64,000 nt of DNA from Nitrobacter sp039808345 (GTDB taxonomy: Bacteria; Pseudomonadota; Alphaproteobacteria; Rhizobiales; Xanthobacteraceae), in NCBI RefSeq assembly GCF_047824785.1, contig NZ_CP181167.1, positions 2,232,001 through 2,296,000 of the forward strand, read 5' to 3'. Made by a program: the position numbers and the translations under genes. Below, one piece after another: positions 52,578-61,906 of this stretch (position 1 is the stretch's first letter; every line of letters starts with the position of its first letter). The notes beneath the pieces were generated by a model. It was not told the DNA's origin, ran no database searches, and was given only the letters and a program-made list of their open reading frames with translations.

Positions 52578-53648
52578 TCACCTCGGCGCGATTCCGGCGA
52601 ACTGCAACACGCCCGCCACGATCACCACCATCGCCAGCGACAGCGGCAGGAACACCTTCCAGCCGAGCCGCATCAGTTGATCATAGCGGTAGCGCGGCAC
52701 GATCGCCTTCGCCATCGCGATCAGGAAGAACATGAAGAACAGTTTCAGCGAGAACCAGATGACGCCGGGCACCCAGTTGAACGGCGGCAGGTCCACCGGC
52801 GGCAGCCAGCCGCCCATGAAAAGGATCGCGCCCATCGCGCACATGGTGGTGATCGCGACATACTCGCCGAGCATGAACAACAGGTACGGCGTCGATCCGT
52901 ACTCGACCATGAATCCCGCGACGAGCTCGGATTCCGCCTCGACGAGGTCGAACGGCGGGCGATTGGTCTCGGCCAGGGCCGACACGTAAAACACCACGAA
53001 CATCGGCAGAAGCGGCAGCCAGTACCAGTTCAGGAAGGTCAGCCACGGCAGGCCGATCAGGCTGGCCAGCCCGCGTGTATGCTGCGCCTCGACGATGGCG
53101 GAGAGGTTCAGTGAACCCGCGCAGAGCAATACCGTGATGATGACGAAACCGATCGACACCTCGTAGGAGACCATCTGCGCCGCCGAACGCAAGGCGGCAA
53201 GAAACGGATACTTCGAGTTGGACGCCCAGCCGCCCATGATGATGCCGTAGATCGACAGCGACGAGATCGCGAAGATGTAGAGAATCCCGACATTGATGTC
53301 GGCGATGACCCAGTTCAGATTGACCGGGATCACCGCCCACGCCGCCAGCGCCAGCACGCAGGAGACCAGCGGCGCCAGAAGGAATACGCCCTTGTTGGCG
53401 CCGGAGGGAATGATCGGCTCCTTCAGCACGAACTTCAGAAGATCGGCGAACGACTGAAACAGACCCCACGGTCCGACCACGTTTGGACCGCGCCGGATCT
53501 GCACCGCGGCCCAGATTTTCCGGTCGGCGAGAAGGATGTAGGCGATCGCGATCAGCAGAACGACGAGCAGCAGCACGCTCTGCGCCACCATCACAATCAG
53601 GGGCCAGAGAAAGTCCGTCCACAACGGCATTGCGAGGAACTCGGTCAT
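52578..53648 (-). CDS. nuoH: NADH-quinone oxidoreductase subunit H
   Basis: Membrane subunit at the quinone chamber and junction with the peripheral arm. 356 residues, eight helices, with RRGPNVVGPWGLFQSFADLLKF-type cytoplasmic loop and ALAETNRPPFDLVEAESELVAG, where the conserved glutamates lie. ATG 53648 (MTEFLAMPLWTDF) is chosen; the extension to 53699 runs into nuoG. Confidence 0.97.
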   Translation of the reverse strand: MTEFLAMPLWTDFLWPLIVMVAQSVLLLVVLLIAIAYILLADRKIWAAVQIRRGPNVVGPWGLFQSFADLLKFVLKEPIIPSGANKGVFLLAPLVSCVLALAAWAVIPVNLNWVIADINVGILYIFAISSLSIYGIIMGGWASNSKYPFLAALRSAAQMVSYEVSIGFVIITVLLCAGSLNLSAIVEAQHTRGLASLIGLPWLTFLNWYWLPLLPMFVVFYVSALAETNRPPFDLVEAESELVAGFMVEYGSTPYLLFMLGEYVAITTMCAMGAILFMGGWLPPVDLPPFNWVPGVIWFSLKLFFMFFLIAMAKAIVPRYRYDQLMRLGWKVFLPLSLAMVVIVAGVLQFAGIAPR

Positions 53649-53653
53649 CACGC

Positions 53654-55729
53654 TTACTCCGCTGCCGTCAGCATGCGACCCGACGCAAGCCGCGAGCATT
53701 CGGCCATCACCGCCGAGGCCCGCGCGATCGGGTTGGTCAGATAGTAGTCGTCAATAGCGGCCTTGAACGGCGACTTCTCGATGCCGCCGCCGCTGCCCGC
53801 CAGATCCCTGATCGCGCGGCTATCGCCCGCCTCGATCTGGTCGATCCGCATCAGGTGCGGCGCCGTCTTGAACATCGCCTGCCGCAAGGCGGGCAGCGAG
53901 TCGTAACCCAGGGTCTTGCCCAGCACCTCGGACAGCGCGCGAATGATCGCCCAATCCTCCCGCGCCTCGCCGGGCGGGAAGCCGGCGCGGTTCGCCATCT
54001 GGACCCGGCCTTCCGTGTTGACGTAGACGCCGGTCTTTTCGGTGTAGGCGGCTCCCGGCAAAATGACGTCGGCGCGGTGAGCGCCGGCATCGCCATGGGT
54101 GCCGATGTAAATCAGGAAAACGCCGTCCGGCACATTGATCTCGTCGGCGCCGAGCGAAAGCAGAACATCGAGCCCGCCCGGTGCGGTCATTCGCGCTGCG
54201 TTCAGGCCGCCCTTCCCCGGCGCGAAGCCGAGGTCCAGCGCGCCGACCCGTGACGCCGCATCGTGAAGCACGGCAAATCCGTTCCAGCCGTCTTTCAGCC
54301 CGCCGATATCAATCGCGAGCTTGGCCGCGGCCGCAAGAATGGCTGCGCCGTCGGGACGGGAGGTCGCGGCCGCGCCGACCAGCACGATGGGATTGCTGGC
54401 ATTCTTCAGCACGTCGCGGAAGTTGTTCTTGCCCGCCGCGAGATCCGCAAGCGACTCTCCGCCGGCGCCGAGATAGTCGTACTCGTAGGTCAGATCGGCT
54501 TTCTCTCCGATCACGCCGATCCTGAGTTGTCCCGTCCGCCAGCGCTTGCGGATGCGCGCATTGAGGATCGCCGCTTCCTTGCGCGGGTTCGACCCCACGA
54601 TCAGCAGCGCGTCGGCCTGCTCGATGCCGGCGATGGTCGGGTTGAAGATGTAGGAAGCCCGGCCGCGCGCGGGATTGAAGGCGTCACCGCCCTGCACCGC
54701 CATGTTGGCCGAGCCGAGTTTCGACAGCAGTTCCTTGAGAGCGAACAATTCCTCGGCGGCGGCAAGATCACCGGCGATCGCGCCGATCCGCTTGCCGTCG
54801 ACCTGCTTCACATTCGCCGTGATTGCCGCGAAAGCCTCCCGCCACGAGGCCGGGCGCAACGCGCCGTTCTGGCGAATGTAGGGACGATCGAGCCGCTGGG
54901 TGCGAAGCCCGTCGACGATGTGGCGGGTCTTGTCCGAGATCCACTCCTCGTTCACGGCCTCGTTGACGCGCGGCAGGATGCGCATCACCTCGCGTCCGCG
55001 CGTATCGACGCGGATGGCCGAGCCGACCGCGTCCATCACGTCGATGGATTGCGTCTTTCCAAGCTCCCACGGCCGCGCGGCGAACGCGTAGGGCTTCGAC
55101 GTCAACGCGCCGACCGGACAGATATCGACGAGATTGCCCTGCAATTCCGACGTGAGCGCGCTTTCAAGGTAGGTGGTGATCTCCATGTCCTCGCCGCGAC
55201 CGGTCGCGCCCATTTCCGGCGCGCCGCAGATCTCGGCGGAGAAGCGCACGCAGCGCGTACACTGGATGCAGCGGTTCATCGAGGTCTTGACCAGCGCGCC
55301 GAGATACTTGTCCTCGACCGCGCGCTTGTTCTCGGCGAACCGCGACGTATCGACGCCGTATCCCATCGCCTGATCCTGCAAATCGCACTCGCCGCCCTGA
55401 TCGCAGATCGGGCAATCGAGCGGATGGTTGATCAGCAGGAACTCCATCACGCCTTCGCGCGCCTTCTTCACCATCGGCGAGCGGGTGGAGATTTGCGGCG
55501 GCTCTCCGTTGGGACCGGGACGGCAATCGCGCACGCCCCAGGCGCAACTCGCGACCGGCTTCGGGCCTCCCTTCACCTCGACAAGACACATCCGGCAGTT
55601 GCCGGCGATCGACAACCGCTCATGATAACAGAAGCGCGGAATCTCGGCGCCCGCGGCCTCGCACGCCTGCAGCAGCGTATACTCGGCGGGCACGTCGATT
55701 TCTTTGCCGTCGATGATGAGTTTCGTCAT
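53654..55729 (-). CDS. nuoG: NADH-quinone oxidoreductase subunit G
   Basis: Large iron-sulfur subunit of the N-module. 691 residues. N-terminal 2Fe-2S (CYHERLSIAGNCRMC), His-ligated 4Fe-4S segment HPLDCPICDQGGECDLQDQ, then CIQCTRCVRFSAEICG, followed by a molybdopterin-oxidoreductase-like domain without cofactor (PVGALTSKPYAF onward). Between nuoF (four bases upstream) and nuoH. Confidence 0.97.
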   Translation of the reverse strand: MTKLIIDGKEIDVPAEYTLLQACEAAGAEIPRFCYHERLSIAGNCRMCLVEVKGGPKPVASCAWGVRDCRPGPNGEPPQISTRSPMVKKAREGVMEFLLINHPLDCPICDQGGECDLQDQAMGYGVDTSRFAENKRAVEDKYLGALVKTSMNRCIQCTRCVRFSAEICGAPEMGATGRGEDMEITTYLESALTSELQGNLVDICPVGALTSKPYAFAARPWELGKTQSIDVMDAVGSAIRVDTRGREVMRILPRVNEAVNEEWISDKTRHIVDGLRTQRLDRPYIRQNGALRPASWREAFAAITANVKQVDGKRIGAIAGDLAAAEELFALKELLSKLGSANMAVQGGDAFNPARGRASYIFNPTIAGIEQADALLIVGSNPRKEAAILNARIRKRWRTGQLRIGVIGEKADLTYEYDYLGAGGESLADLAAGKNNFRDVLKNASNPIVLVGAAATSRPDGAAILAAAAKLAIDIGGLKDGWNGFAVLHDAASRVGALDLGFAPGKGGLNAARMTAPGGLDVLLSLGADEINVPDGVFLIYIGTHGDAGAHRADVILPGAAYTEKTGVYVNTEGRVQMANRAGFPPGEAREDWAIIRALSEVLGKTLGYDSLPALRQAMFKTAPHLMRIDQIEAGDSRAIRDLAGSGGGIEKSPFKAAIDDYYLTNPIARASAVMAECSRLASGRMLTAAE

Positions 55730-55733
55730 GGCC

Positions 55734-57059
55734 CTACTCCGCCGCCACCATGTGCGCGGGATCGAGGATGCCCTGATCGTCGCGGTCGGCCTTATGCGAA
55801 TACTGGTCGATGCGCTCCTCGATTTCGTGCCGGAAATGCGCGATCAACCCCTGAATAGGCCAGGCCGCCGCATCGCCCAGCGCGCAGATGGTGTGGCCCT
55901 CGACCTGCTTGGTGACTTCGAGCAACATGTCGATCTCGCGCTTGTGGGCGCGGCCCTCGGCCATCCGGGTGAGCACCCGCCACATCCAGCCCGTCCCCTC
56001 GCGGCACGGCGTACACTGGCCGCAACTCTCGTGCTTGTAGAAATAGGAAATGCGCGCGATCGCCCGGATCAGGTCGGTCGATTTATCCATGACGATCACG
56101 GCGGCGGTGCCGAGGCCGGAGCGCAGCTTGCTGAGGCTGTCGAAATCCATCGGCGTATCGATGATCTGCTCGGCTGGCACCATGCGCACCGACGAACCGC
56201 CCGGAATGACCGCCTTGAGATTGCTCCAGCCGCCGCGAATGCCACCGCAGTGAGTGTCGATCAATTCACGGAACGTGATCCCCATCGCCTCTTCGACGTT
56301 GCAGGGACGCTCGACGTGACCCGAAACACAAAACAGCTTGGTGCCGACATTGTTGGGACGGCCGATCCCGGCGAACCACGCCGCGCCGCGCCGCAGAATG
56401 TCCGGCGCGACCGCAATCGACTCGACGTTGTTCACGGTCGTCGGGCAGCCATAAAGACCGACATTGGCCGGGAACGGCGGCTTCAGCCGCGGCTGTCCCT
56501 TTTTGCCTTCCAGGCTTTCCAGCAGCGCCGTTTCCTCGCCGCAGATATACGCTCCCGCGCCATGGGCGACGTAGAGATCAAACGGGAAGCCGTGGATGTT
56601 GTCCTTGCCGATCAGCCTGGCCTCATAGGCCTCGTCGATGGCCGCCTGCAAACGCTCGCGCTCGCGGATGAACTCGCCGCGGATATAGATGTAGCCGGCA
56701 TGAGCGCCCATGCCGACGCCGGCCAGCAGGCACCCCTCGATCAGCAGATGCGGATCGTGCCGCATGATCTCGCGATCCTTGCAGGTGCCTGGCTCGGACT
56801 CGTCGGCGTTGACGACGAGATAGCTCGGGCGGCCGTCGGCGTTGTCCTTCGGCATGAAGGACCATTTCATGCCGGTCGGGAATCCCGCACCGCCGCGGCC
56901 GCGCAGACCCGACGCCTTCATCTCGCTGACGATCCAGTCGCGACCTTTGTCGACGATCGCCTTGGTGCCGTCCCATGCACCACGGCGACGCGCACCGGCG
57001 AGCCGCCAATCGTCGAGACCGTAGAGATTTCGGAAGATGCGATCCTTGTCGTCGAGCAT
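55734..57059 (-). CDS. nuoF: NADH-quinone oxidoreductase subunit F
   Basis: Binds NADH, FMN and cluster N3. 441 residues; GLRGRGGAGFPTGMKWSFM for NADH/FMN, ADESEPGTCKDREI, GAGAYICGEETALLESLEG, and the cluster motif SCGQCTPCREGTGW. Its start shares one base with the nuoE stop. Confidence 0.97.
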   Translation of the reverse strand: MLDDKDRIFRNLYGLDDWRLAGARRRGAWDGTKAIVDKGRDWIVSEMKASGLRGRGGAGFPTGMKWSFMPKDNADGRPSYLVVNADESEPGTCKDREIMRHDPHLLIEGCLLAGVGMGAHAGYIYIRGEFIRERERLQAAIDEAYEARLIGKDNIHGFPFDLYVAHGAGAYICGEETALLESLEGKKGQPRLKPPFPANVGLYGCPTTVNNVESIAVAPDILRRGAAWFAGIGRPNNVGTKLFCVSGHVERPCNVEEAMGITFRELIDTHCGGIRGGWSNLKAVIPGGSSVRMVPAEQIIDTPMDFDSLSKLRSGLGTAAVIVMDKSTDLIRAIARISYFYKHESCGQCTPCREGTGWMWRVLTRMAEGRAHKREIDMLLEVTKQVEGHTICALGDAAAWPIQGLIAHFRHEIEERIDQYSHKADRDDQGILDPAHMVAAE

Positions 57060-57814
57060 CAGGTCTTGCCCTTCCTGGTCGCGTCATCGGCGGGCGGCTT
57101 CGGCATGGGACTTTCCCGCCGGCTTGCGGAATCGGTCGGCTTCTTGGCGTCCGCATCCGTCAACGCCGGCTGAGCGGCGGAGCGCCGTCCCCCGCCGTCT
57201 TTCGCGGCCGCCGAATTCAACGTGGTCGGCCCGCCGACGGGCGCGGAAAACTGGCGGTCGATCTGAGGACCGGGCTCCGGGGGCTGGCCCGAAGCAAACC
57301 CGTCAAGCACCTTGCCGAAGTTCTCCTTCGTCAAATCCTCATAGGTGTCTTTCCAGATCAGTACCATCGGCGCGTTGACGCAGGAGCCGAGGCACTCGAC
57401 TTCCTCCCATGAGAAGTCGCCGTCCTTCGAAAGATGAAACGGCTCGTGATGGATGCGGCTTTTGCAGACGGCGAGGATGTCCTCCGCGCCCCGCAGCCGG
57501 CAAGGCGTGGTGCCGCAAACCTGGATATGAGCCTTCCTGCCGACCGGCTGAAGCTGGAACATGGTGTAGAAGGTCGCGATCTCCAGCATCCGGATGTAGG
57601 GCATGTCGAGCATGTCGGCCACGGCGCGGATCGCGGCCTCGGAGATCCAGCCGCCGTTCTGCTCCTGCGCGCGCCACAAAATTGCGATCGAAGCCGACGC
57701 CTGCCGGCCCGCTGGATATTGCGCGATCTGCTTCTTGGCCCAAGCGAGGTTCTCCTCGCTGAACGCGAAACTCTCGGGCTGCTGTTCTTTAGGTGCCAGG
57801 CGGCGAACGGACAT
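57059..57814 (-). CDS. nuoE: NADH-quinone oxidoreductase subunit E with C-terminal extension
   Basis: 2Fe-2S (N1a) subunit. 251 residues against 166 in E. coli. Thioredoxin-like core with cluster ligands in VCGTTPCRLRGAEDI and CLGSCVNAPMV. From about residue 175 follows a Pro/Ala/Lys-rich, low-complexity tail (PPEPGPQIDRQFSAP to ATRKGKT), probably disordered. Preceded by the methyltransferase gene (14 bases) rather than directly by nuoD. Confidence 0.96.
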   Translation of the reverse strand: MSVRRLAPKEQQPESFAFSEENLAWAKKQIAQYPAGRQASASIAILWRAQEQNGGWISEAAIRAVADMLDMPYIRMLEIATFYTMFQLQPVGRKAHIQVCGTTPCRLRGAEDILAVCKSRIHHEPFHLSKDGDFSWEEVECLGSCVNAPMVLIWKDTYEDLTKENFGKVLDGFASGQPPEPGPQIDRQFSAPVGGPTTLNSAAAKDGGGRRSAAQPALTDADAKKPTDSASRRESPMPKPPADDATRKGKT

Positions 57815-57828
57815 CGTACTCTAGTCTC

Positions 57829-58794
57829 TCAATGAACACGTTGCGACGCGGTCGCGTTCATGCGGTGAAAACGATCCTGCCAGAATGCGCTCGAGGTTCC
57901 GAACACGTTGTATCCAACGTGAGAGGCGACCTTGATGCGGTCCAGAATGGAGAGTTCGGTCAACGTCTCGAAGCGACCACTGGCCGGATCGTGCACGATC
58001 AGCGTCAGCGGCGTCTGTTCGAGAATGTAGCGCGATACGGTGTGGTTTCGGTCATTACCATGCTCCTCGCACAGGATCACGGCATCACCCTGCAGCACGC
58101 GCGTGCCACCCTTGATAGCTTCGATCTCGACGCCTTCAACGTCGAGCTTGATGAGGTGCTTGCCGTTCGGGGAAATCCGGCCGTCGTCGAGCAGGTCGTC
58201 GAGCGAAAGCACGGGCACGCTTTCCCCGCCCGCGCCGGCAGCACCCGCGATGCTGAAGGCCTCGTGCTTGGTGCCGGACAGGCGCGCAATGCCACGCGTC
58301 GCGCCGATCGCGCTTTTCACCACCTCGAAGCGATCGCCGTTGATGACCGCGTTGTGAGCAAGTCTGGCGAAATTCCTCGACGACGGCTCGATTGCGATGG
58401 CCTTGCGCGACCCGAACGGCTTGCTGGTGACCAGAACCGACCAATAGCCATAATTGGCGCCGCAATCGAGCAACGTATAGTCGACGTCGGCTGACGCGCG
58501 AAACAGCAGCTCAAGCTCCTCTTCGTACGTGAACGAACGATTCAGCAGCTTGCTCCAGTAGCCGTCGCCGTAGGGAAACGCGAACGTTGCATCGGCATTG
58601 AGCCGGACGGCGATATCCCGCTCCGGCAGGATCTTGCGAAGCAGGTTGGCGCAACTGTTGTAGCCGCGATGTGCAAACAGCGACGACACCTTGGAGCCTG
58701 CCACCAGCGCCAGCCCAGCCGCGCGTTCCCAGGCGTTCGCCCCCTGAAGGACACCGGAGGTCCGGTCGAACTGTATCGGCGGCTGTGCAATCAC
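57829..58794 (-). CDS. FkbM-family SAM methyltransferase embedded in the nuo operon
   Basis: 321 residues. SAM-binding motif I LLDCGANYGYWSVLV at 108-122, acidic residue Glu136 in AIAIEPSSRN, and the FkbM signature LIKLDVEGVEIEAIKGG at 214-230. Start is GTG 58794, overlapping the nuoD stop as GTGA, with GGAGAGG about eight bases upstream, so it is translationally coupled to nuoD; the nuoE start follows 14 bases after its stop. FkbM enzymes are mostly O-methyltransferases for sugars and small molecules, and the substrate here is unknown. The operon position suggests a complex I target (compare human NDUFAF7, which methylates the NuoD homologue NDUFS2, but from another methyltransferase family), or mere co-expression. 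Base composition resembles neighbours. Confidence 0.88.
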   Translation of the reverse strand: MIAQPPIQFDRTSGVLQGANAWERAAGLALVAGSKVSSLFAHRGYNSCANLLRKILPERDIAVRLNADATFAFPYGDGYWSKLLNRSFTYEEELELLFRASADVDYTLLDCGANYGYWSVLVTSKPFGSRKAIAIEPSSRNFARLAHNAVINGDRFEVVKSAIGATRGIARLSGTKHEAFSIAGAAGAGGESVPVLSLDDLLDDGRISPNGKHLIKLDVEGVEIEAIKGGTRVLQGDAVILCEEHGNDRNHTVSRYILEQTPLTLIVHDPASGRFETLTELSILDRIKVASHVGYNVFGTSSAFWQDRFHRMNATASQRVH

Positions 58795-59999
58795 CGGTCG
58801 ACCTCTCCAAACACGATGTCGAGCGAGCCGAGAATGGCTGAGACGTCAGCCAGCAGGTGCCCCCGGCAGATGAAATCCATCGCTTGCAGATGCGCGAAAC
58901 CGGGCGCGCGAATCTTGCACTTGTAGGGCTTGTTGCTGCCGTCGGAGACGAGATAAACGCCGAACTCTCCCTTCGGCGCTTCCACGGCCGCATAAACTTC
59001 ACCCGCCGGAACGTGGAAGCCCTCGGTGTAAAGCTTGAAGTGATGGATCAACGCCTCCATCGAGCGCTTCATCTCGCCGCGACGCGGCGGAAAAATCTTG
59101 TTGTCCTCGACCGCCACCGGCCCCTGCCCGTCCGGCGCGCGCAGCTTGGCGATGCACTGCTTCATGATCCGAACCGACTGCCGCATCTCTTCCATGCGGA
59201 TGAGATAGCGGTCATAGCAGTCGCCGTTCTTGCCGATCGGAATATCGAAGTCCATTTCGGCGTAGCATTCGTAAGGTTGCGCCTTGCGCAAATCCCATGC
59301 GGCGCCCGAGCCCCGAACCATGACGCCGGAGAAACCCCATTCCCACGCCTGCTGCAGCGTGACCACGCCGATATCGACGTTGCGCTGCTTGAAGATGCGA
59401 TTGGCGGTCAGCAGCCTGTCGAGGTCGGCGACGACCTGAAGGAACGGATCGCACCAGGCCTCGATGTCGTCGATCAGCCTGGGAGGGAGATCCTGATGCA
59501 CGCCGCCGATGCGGAAATACGCCGCGTGCATCCGCGAGCCGGAGGCGCGCTCGTAGAACATCATCAGCTTCTCGCGCTCCTCAAAGCCCCACAGCGGCGG
59601 CGTGAGCGCGCCGACGTCCATCGCCTGTGTGGTGACGTTGAGAAGGTGAGAAAGGATGCGTCCGATCTCGCAATAGAGCACCCGGATCAACTGGCCGCGC
59701 CGCGGCACCGCGATCCCCAGCAGTCTTTCGGCCGCGAGACAGAAGGCGTGCTCCTGATTCATCGGCGCGACGTAATCGAGCCGATCGAAATACGGGATGG
59801 CCTGAAGATATGTCTTCTGCTCGATCAGCTTCTCGGTGCCGCGGTGAAGCAGACCGATGTGCGGATCGACGCGCTCGACCACCTCGCCGTCCAGCTCCAG
59901 CACCAGGCGCAGCACGCCGTGCGCCGCCGGATGCTGCGGGCCGAAGTTGATGGTGAAGTTACGCATACCGGGAGTTACGGCGCCAAGTGCGTCTGTCAT
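58791..59999 (-). CDS. nuoD: NADH-quinone oxidoreductase subunit D
   Basis: 49-kDa-type subunit forming the quinone site with NuoB. 402 residues with FTINFGPQHPAAHGVLRLVLELDGE, DRLDYVAPMNQEHAFCLAAE, GSGAAWDLRKAQPYE and CRGHLLADVSAILGSLDIVFGEVDR at the end. Stop overlaps the GTG of the methyltransferase. Start shares a base with the nuoC stop. NuoC and NuoD are separate genes (they are fused in E. coli). Confidence 0.97.
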   Translation of the reverse strand: MTDALGAVTPGMRNFTINFGPQHPAAHGVLRLVLELDGEVVERVDPHIGLLHRGTEKLIEQKTYLQAIPYFDRLDYVAPMNQEHAFCLAAERLLGIAVPRRGQLIRVLYCEIGRILSHLLNVTTQAMDVGALTPPLWGFEEREKLMMFYERASGSRMHAAYFRIGGVHQDLPPRLIDDIEAWCDPFLQVVADLDRLLTANRIFKQRNVDIGVVTLQQAWEWGFSGVMVRGSGAAWDLRKAQPYECYAEMDFDIPIGKNGDCYDRYLIRMEEMRQSVRIMKQCIAKLRAPDGQGPVAVEDNKIFPPRRGEMKRSMEALIHHFKLYTEGFHVPAGEVYAAVEAPKGEFGVYLVSDGSNKPYKCKIRAPGFAHLQAMDFICRGHLLADVSAILGSLDIVFGEVDR

Positions 60000-60619
60000 C
60001 AGCTGCCCGCCTTTCCGCCCGCCGCCTTCTCGTCACCCGGCAGCGGATAGTCAGCGCCCTCCCACGGTGACATGAAGTCGAACTTGCGAAATTCCTGGTT
60101 GAGACGCACCGGTTCGTACACGACCCGCTTCTCGGCGTCGTCGTAACGCACCTCGACGAACCCCGTCAGCGGAAAATCCTTCCGCAGCGGATGTCCGTCG
60201 AATCCATAATCGGTCAACAAACGCCGCATGTCGGGGTGCCCGGTGAAGATCACGCCATAGAGGTCGTAGGCTTCCCGTTCGAACCAGTCCGCGCCGGGAA
60301 ACACGTCGATCAACGATGGCACCTGCGTGGTCTCCGAAGCGTGAGCACGCAGGCGGATGCGCGCGTTCAGCGTCGGCGACAGGAAATGATAGACGACATC
60401 GAAGCGCTTCTCACGGCCGGGATAATCGACCGCGGTCACGTCGATGATGTTGACGAAGCGACAGCGCTGGTCGTCGCGGATGAAGCGGGCGACCTCGACA
60501 ATCTTCGCGGCCTCGACCGTCACGGTCAGTTGACCGAACGATACGGAATGATCCGTGGCCGCGCCCGGAAGCGTGGCGACGATCATCTGGCCCAAGGCAT
60601 CGAGCCTGCTCTCGTCCAT
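59999..60619 (-). CDS. nuoC: NADH-quinone oxidoreductase subunit C
   Basis: 30-kDa peripheral-arm subunit. About 206 residues from ATG 60619 (MDESRLDALGQMIVATL); the open frame to 60805 lies within nuoB and is not used. Signature DVFPGADWFEREAYDLYGVIFTGHPDMRRLL and DFPLTGFVEVRYD. 11 bases after nuoB. Confidence 0.96.
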   Translation of the reverse strand: MDESRLDALGQMIVATLPGAATDHSVSFGQLTVTVEAAKIVEVARFIRDDQRCRFVNIIDVTAVDYPGREKRFDVVYHFLSPTLNARIRLRAHASETTQVPSLIDVFPGADWFEREAYDLYGVIFTGHPDMRRLLTDYGFDGHPLRKDFPLTGFVEVRYDDAEKRVVYEPVRLNQEFRKFDFMSPWEGADYPLPGDEKAAGGKAGS

Positions 60620-60630
60620 CCCCTTAAACC

Positions 60631-61233
60631 TCAGCGTTCGATGGTTCCAATCCGCCGGATCTTCTTCTGCAGAAGCAGAATGCCGTAAAGAAGCGCCTCG
60701 GCCGTCGGCGGGCAGCCCGGCACGTAGATATCGACCGGCACGATGCGGTCGCAACCCCGCACCACGGAATATGAATAATGATAGTAACCGCCACCGTTGG
60801 CGCACGATCCCATCGAGATCACGTAGCGCGGTTCCGGCATCTGATCGTAGACCTTGCGCAGCGCGGGCGCCATCTTGTTGGTCAGCGTGCCGGCGACGAT
60901 CATCACGTCCGACTGGCGCGGCGATGCCCGCGGCGCGAAGCCAAAACGCTCGACGTCATAACGCGGCATCGAGACCTGCATCATCTCGACCGCGCAGCAG
61001 GCCAGGCCGAAGGTCATCCACATCAGCGAGCCGGTGCGCGCCCAGGTGATGAGGTCCTCGGCCGCGGCGACGAAGAAACCCTTGTCGGACAGTTCGTGAT
61101 TGACCTCGAGAAAGTACGGGTCGTTCTCGCCAACCGGCCGGCCGGTGGCGGGGTCCAGAATCGAGGTTCCCGCCGCGCCCGCGACGGGGCCGCCGGCGTA
61201 AGCGACCTTTGCCGTGGGAGAGTTCAATCCCAT
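60631..61233 (-). CDS. nuoB: NADH-quinone oxidoreductase subunit B (cluster N2)
   Basis: Carries the terminal 4Fe-4S cluster N2 next to quinone. About 200 residues from ATG 61233 (MGLNSPTAKVAYAGG). Cluster cysteines in GLACCAVEMM, ISMGSCANGGGYYH and YVPGCPPTAEALLYG. The start overlaps the nuoA end by ten bases. The N-terminal 40 residues are Gly/Ala-rich and variable. Confidence 0.96.
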   Translation of the reverse strand: MGLNSPTAKVAYAGGPVAGAAGTSILDPATGRPVGENDPYFLEVNHELSDKGFFVAAAEDLITWARTGSLMWMTFGLACCAVEMMQVSMPRYDVERFGFAPRASPRQSDVMIVAGTLTNKMAPALRKVYDQMPEPRYVISMGSCANGGGYYHYSYSVVRGCDRIVPVDIYVPGCPPTAEALLYGILLLQKKIRRIGTIER

Positions 61234-61589
61234 TCGAGAGCGCCTTTCTTCCATTCGTAGGCAAAACCGACCGTCAGCACCCCTAGAAACACCATCATCG
61301 ACCAGAAGCCCGTCACACCGAGCTTGCCGAACGTGACCGCCCAAGGAAAGAGGAACGCGACTTCAAGGTCAAAAATGATGAAAAGAATGGCGACCAGATA
61401 AAACCTGACGTCGAACTTCATCCGGGCGTCGTCGAATGCGTTGAACCCGCATTCGTAAGCCGAAAGCTTTTCCGGATCCGGCTGCTTGTACGCGACGATG
61501 AAGGGAGCGACCAGCAGCGCAACGCCGATCGCAGCCGCTATGCCGATAAACACCACAAGCGGAAGATAGTTCTGCAAAATGCCGCTCAT
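61224..61589 (-). CDS. nuoA: NADH-quinone oxidoreductase subunit A
   Basis: Small membrane subunit, 121 residues, three helices, with the conserved KLSAYECGFNAFDDARMKFDV loop and FLIFDLEVAFLFPWAV-type second helix. First gene of the nuo operon; start MSGILQNYLPLVVF. The 317 bases upstream hold a candidate promoter. Confidence 0.97.
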   Translation of the reverse strand: MSGILQNYLPLVVFIGIAAAIGVALLVAPFIVAYKQPDPEKLSAYECGFNAFDDARMKFDVRFYLVAILFIIFDLEVAFLFPWAVTFGKLGVTGFWSMMVFLGVLTVGFAYEWKKGALEWD

Positions 61590-61653
61590 CGGCGCGCTTC
61601 CCCTCGCTGCGATGCTTTGCTCGCAGATTTTTGGATATTGGAACTTTTGAGAG

Positions 61654-61682
61654 GCTTTAGCCTAGCAAAACAGGGGTGGCAA
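61654..61682 (-). promoter_or_regulatory. Candidate nuo operon promoter
   Basis: Minus strand TTGCCA (61682-61677), 17-base spacer, TAAAGC (61659-61654), giving a leader of roughly 55 bases before nuoA. Plausible match to the alphaproteobacterial sigma-70 pattern but only moderately conserved. The remaining part of 61590-61906 shows no gene or other signal that I recognise; no FNR/FixK box (TTGAT-N4-ATCAA) was seen. Confidence 0.35.
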
Positions 61683-61906
61683 GATAGCCTATTTTGACGC
61701 ACCCGGGACGGAGGTTTTGTGGCTTGACATCGAAGTCTGGAACAAAGGTGGGCGATCGCCCCGCTGCTCGCTCGTCCATTGAACCACAAGCCCGAAAATC
61801 GGGTCCGATGAAACCATTTCAGGAGTTCCACGAAGCCGAACTGAAACAAACCGGCTGTATTGCTCTTGCCTGCAAACAAAGAAACGCCGCGAAGCGGAGG
61901 CGAGTT

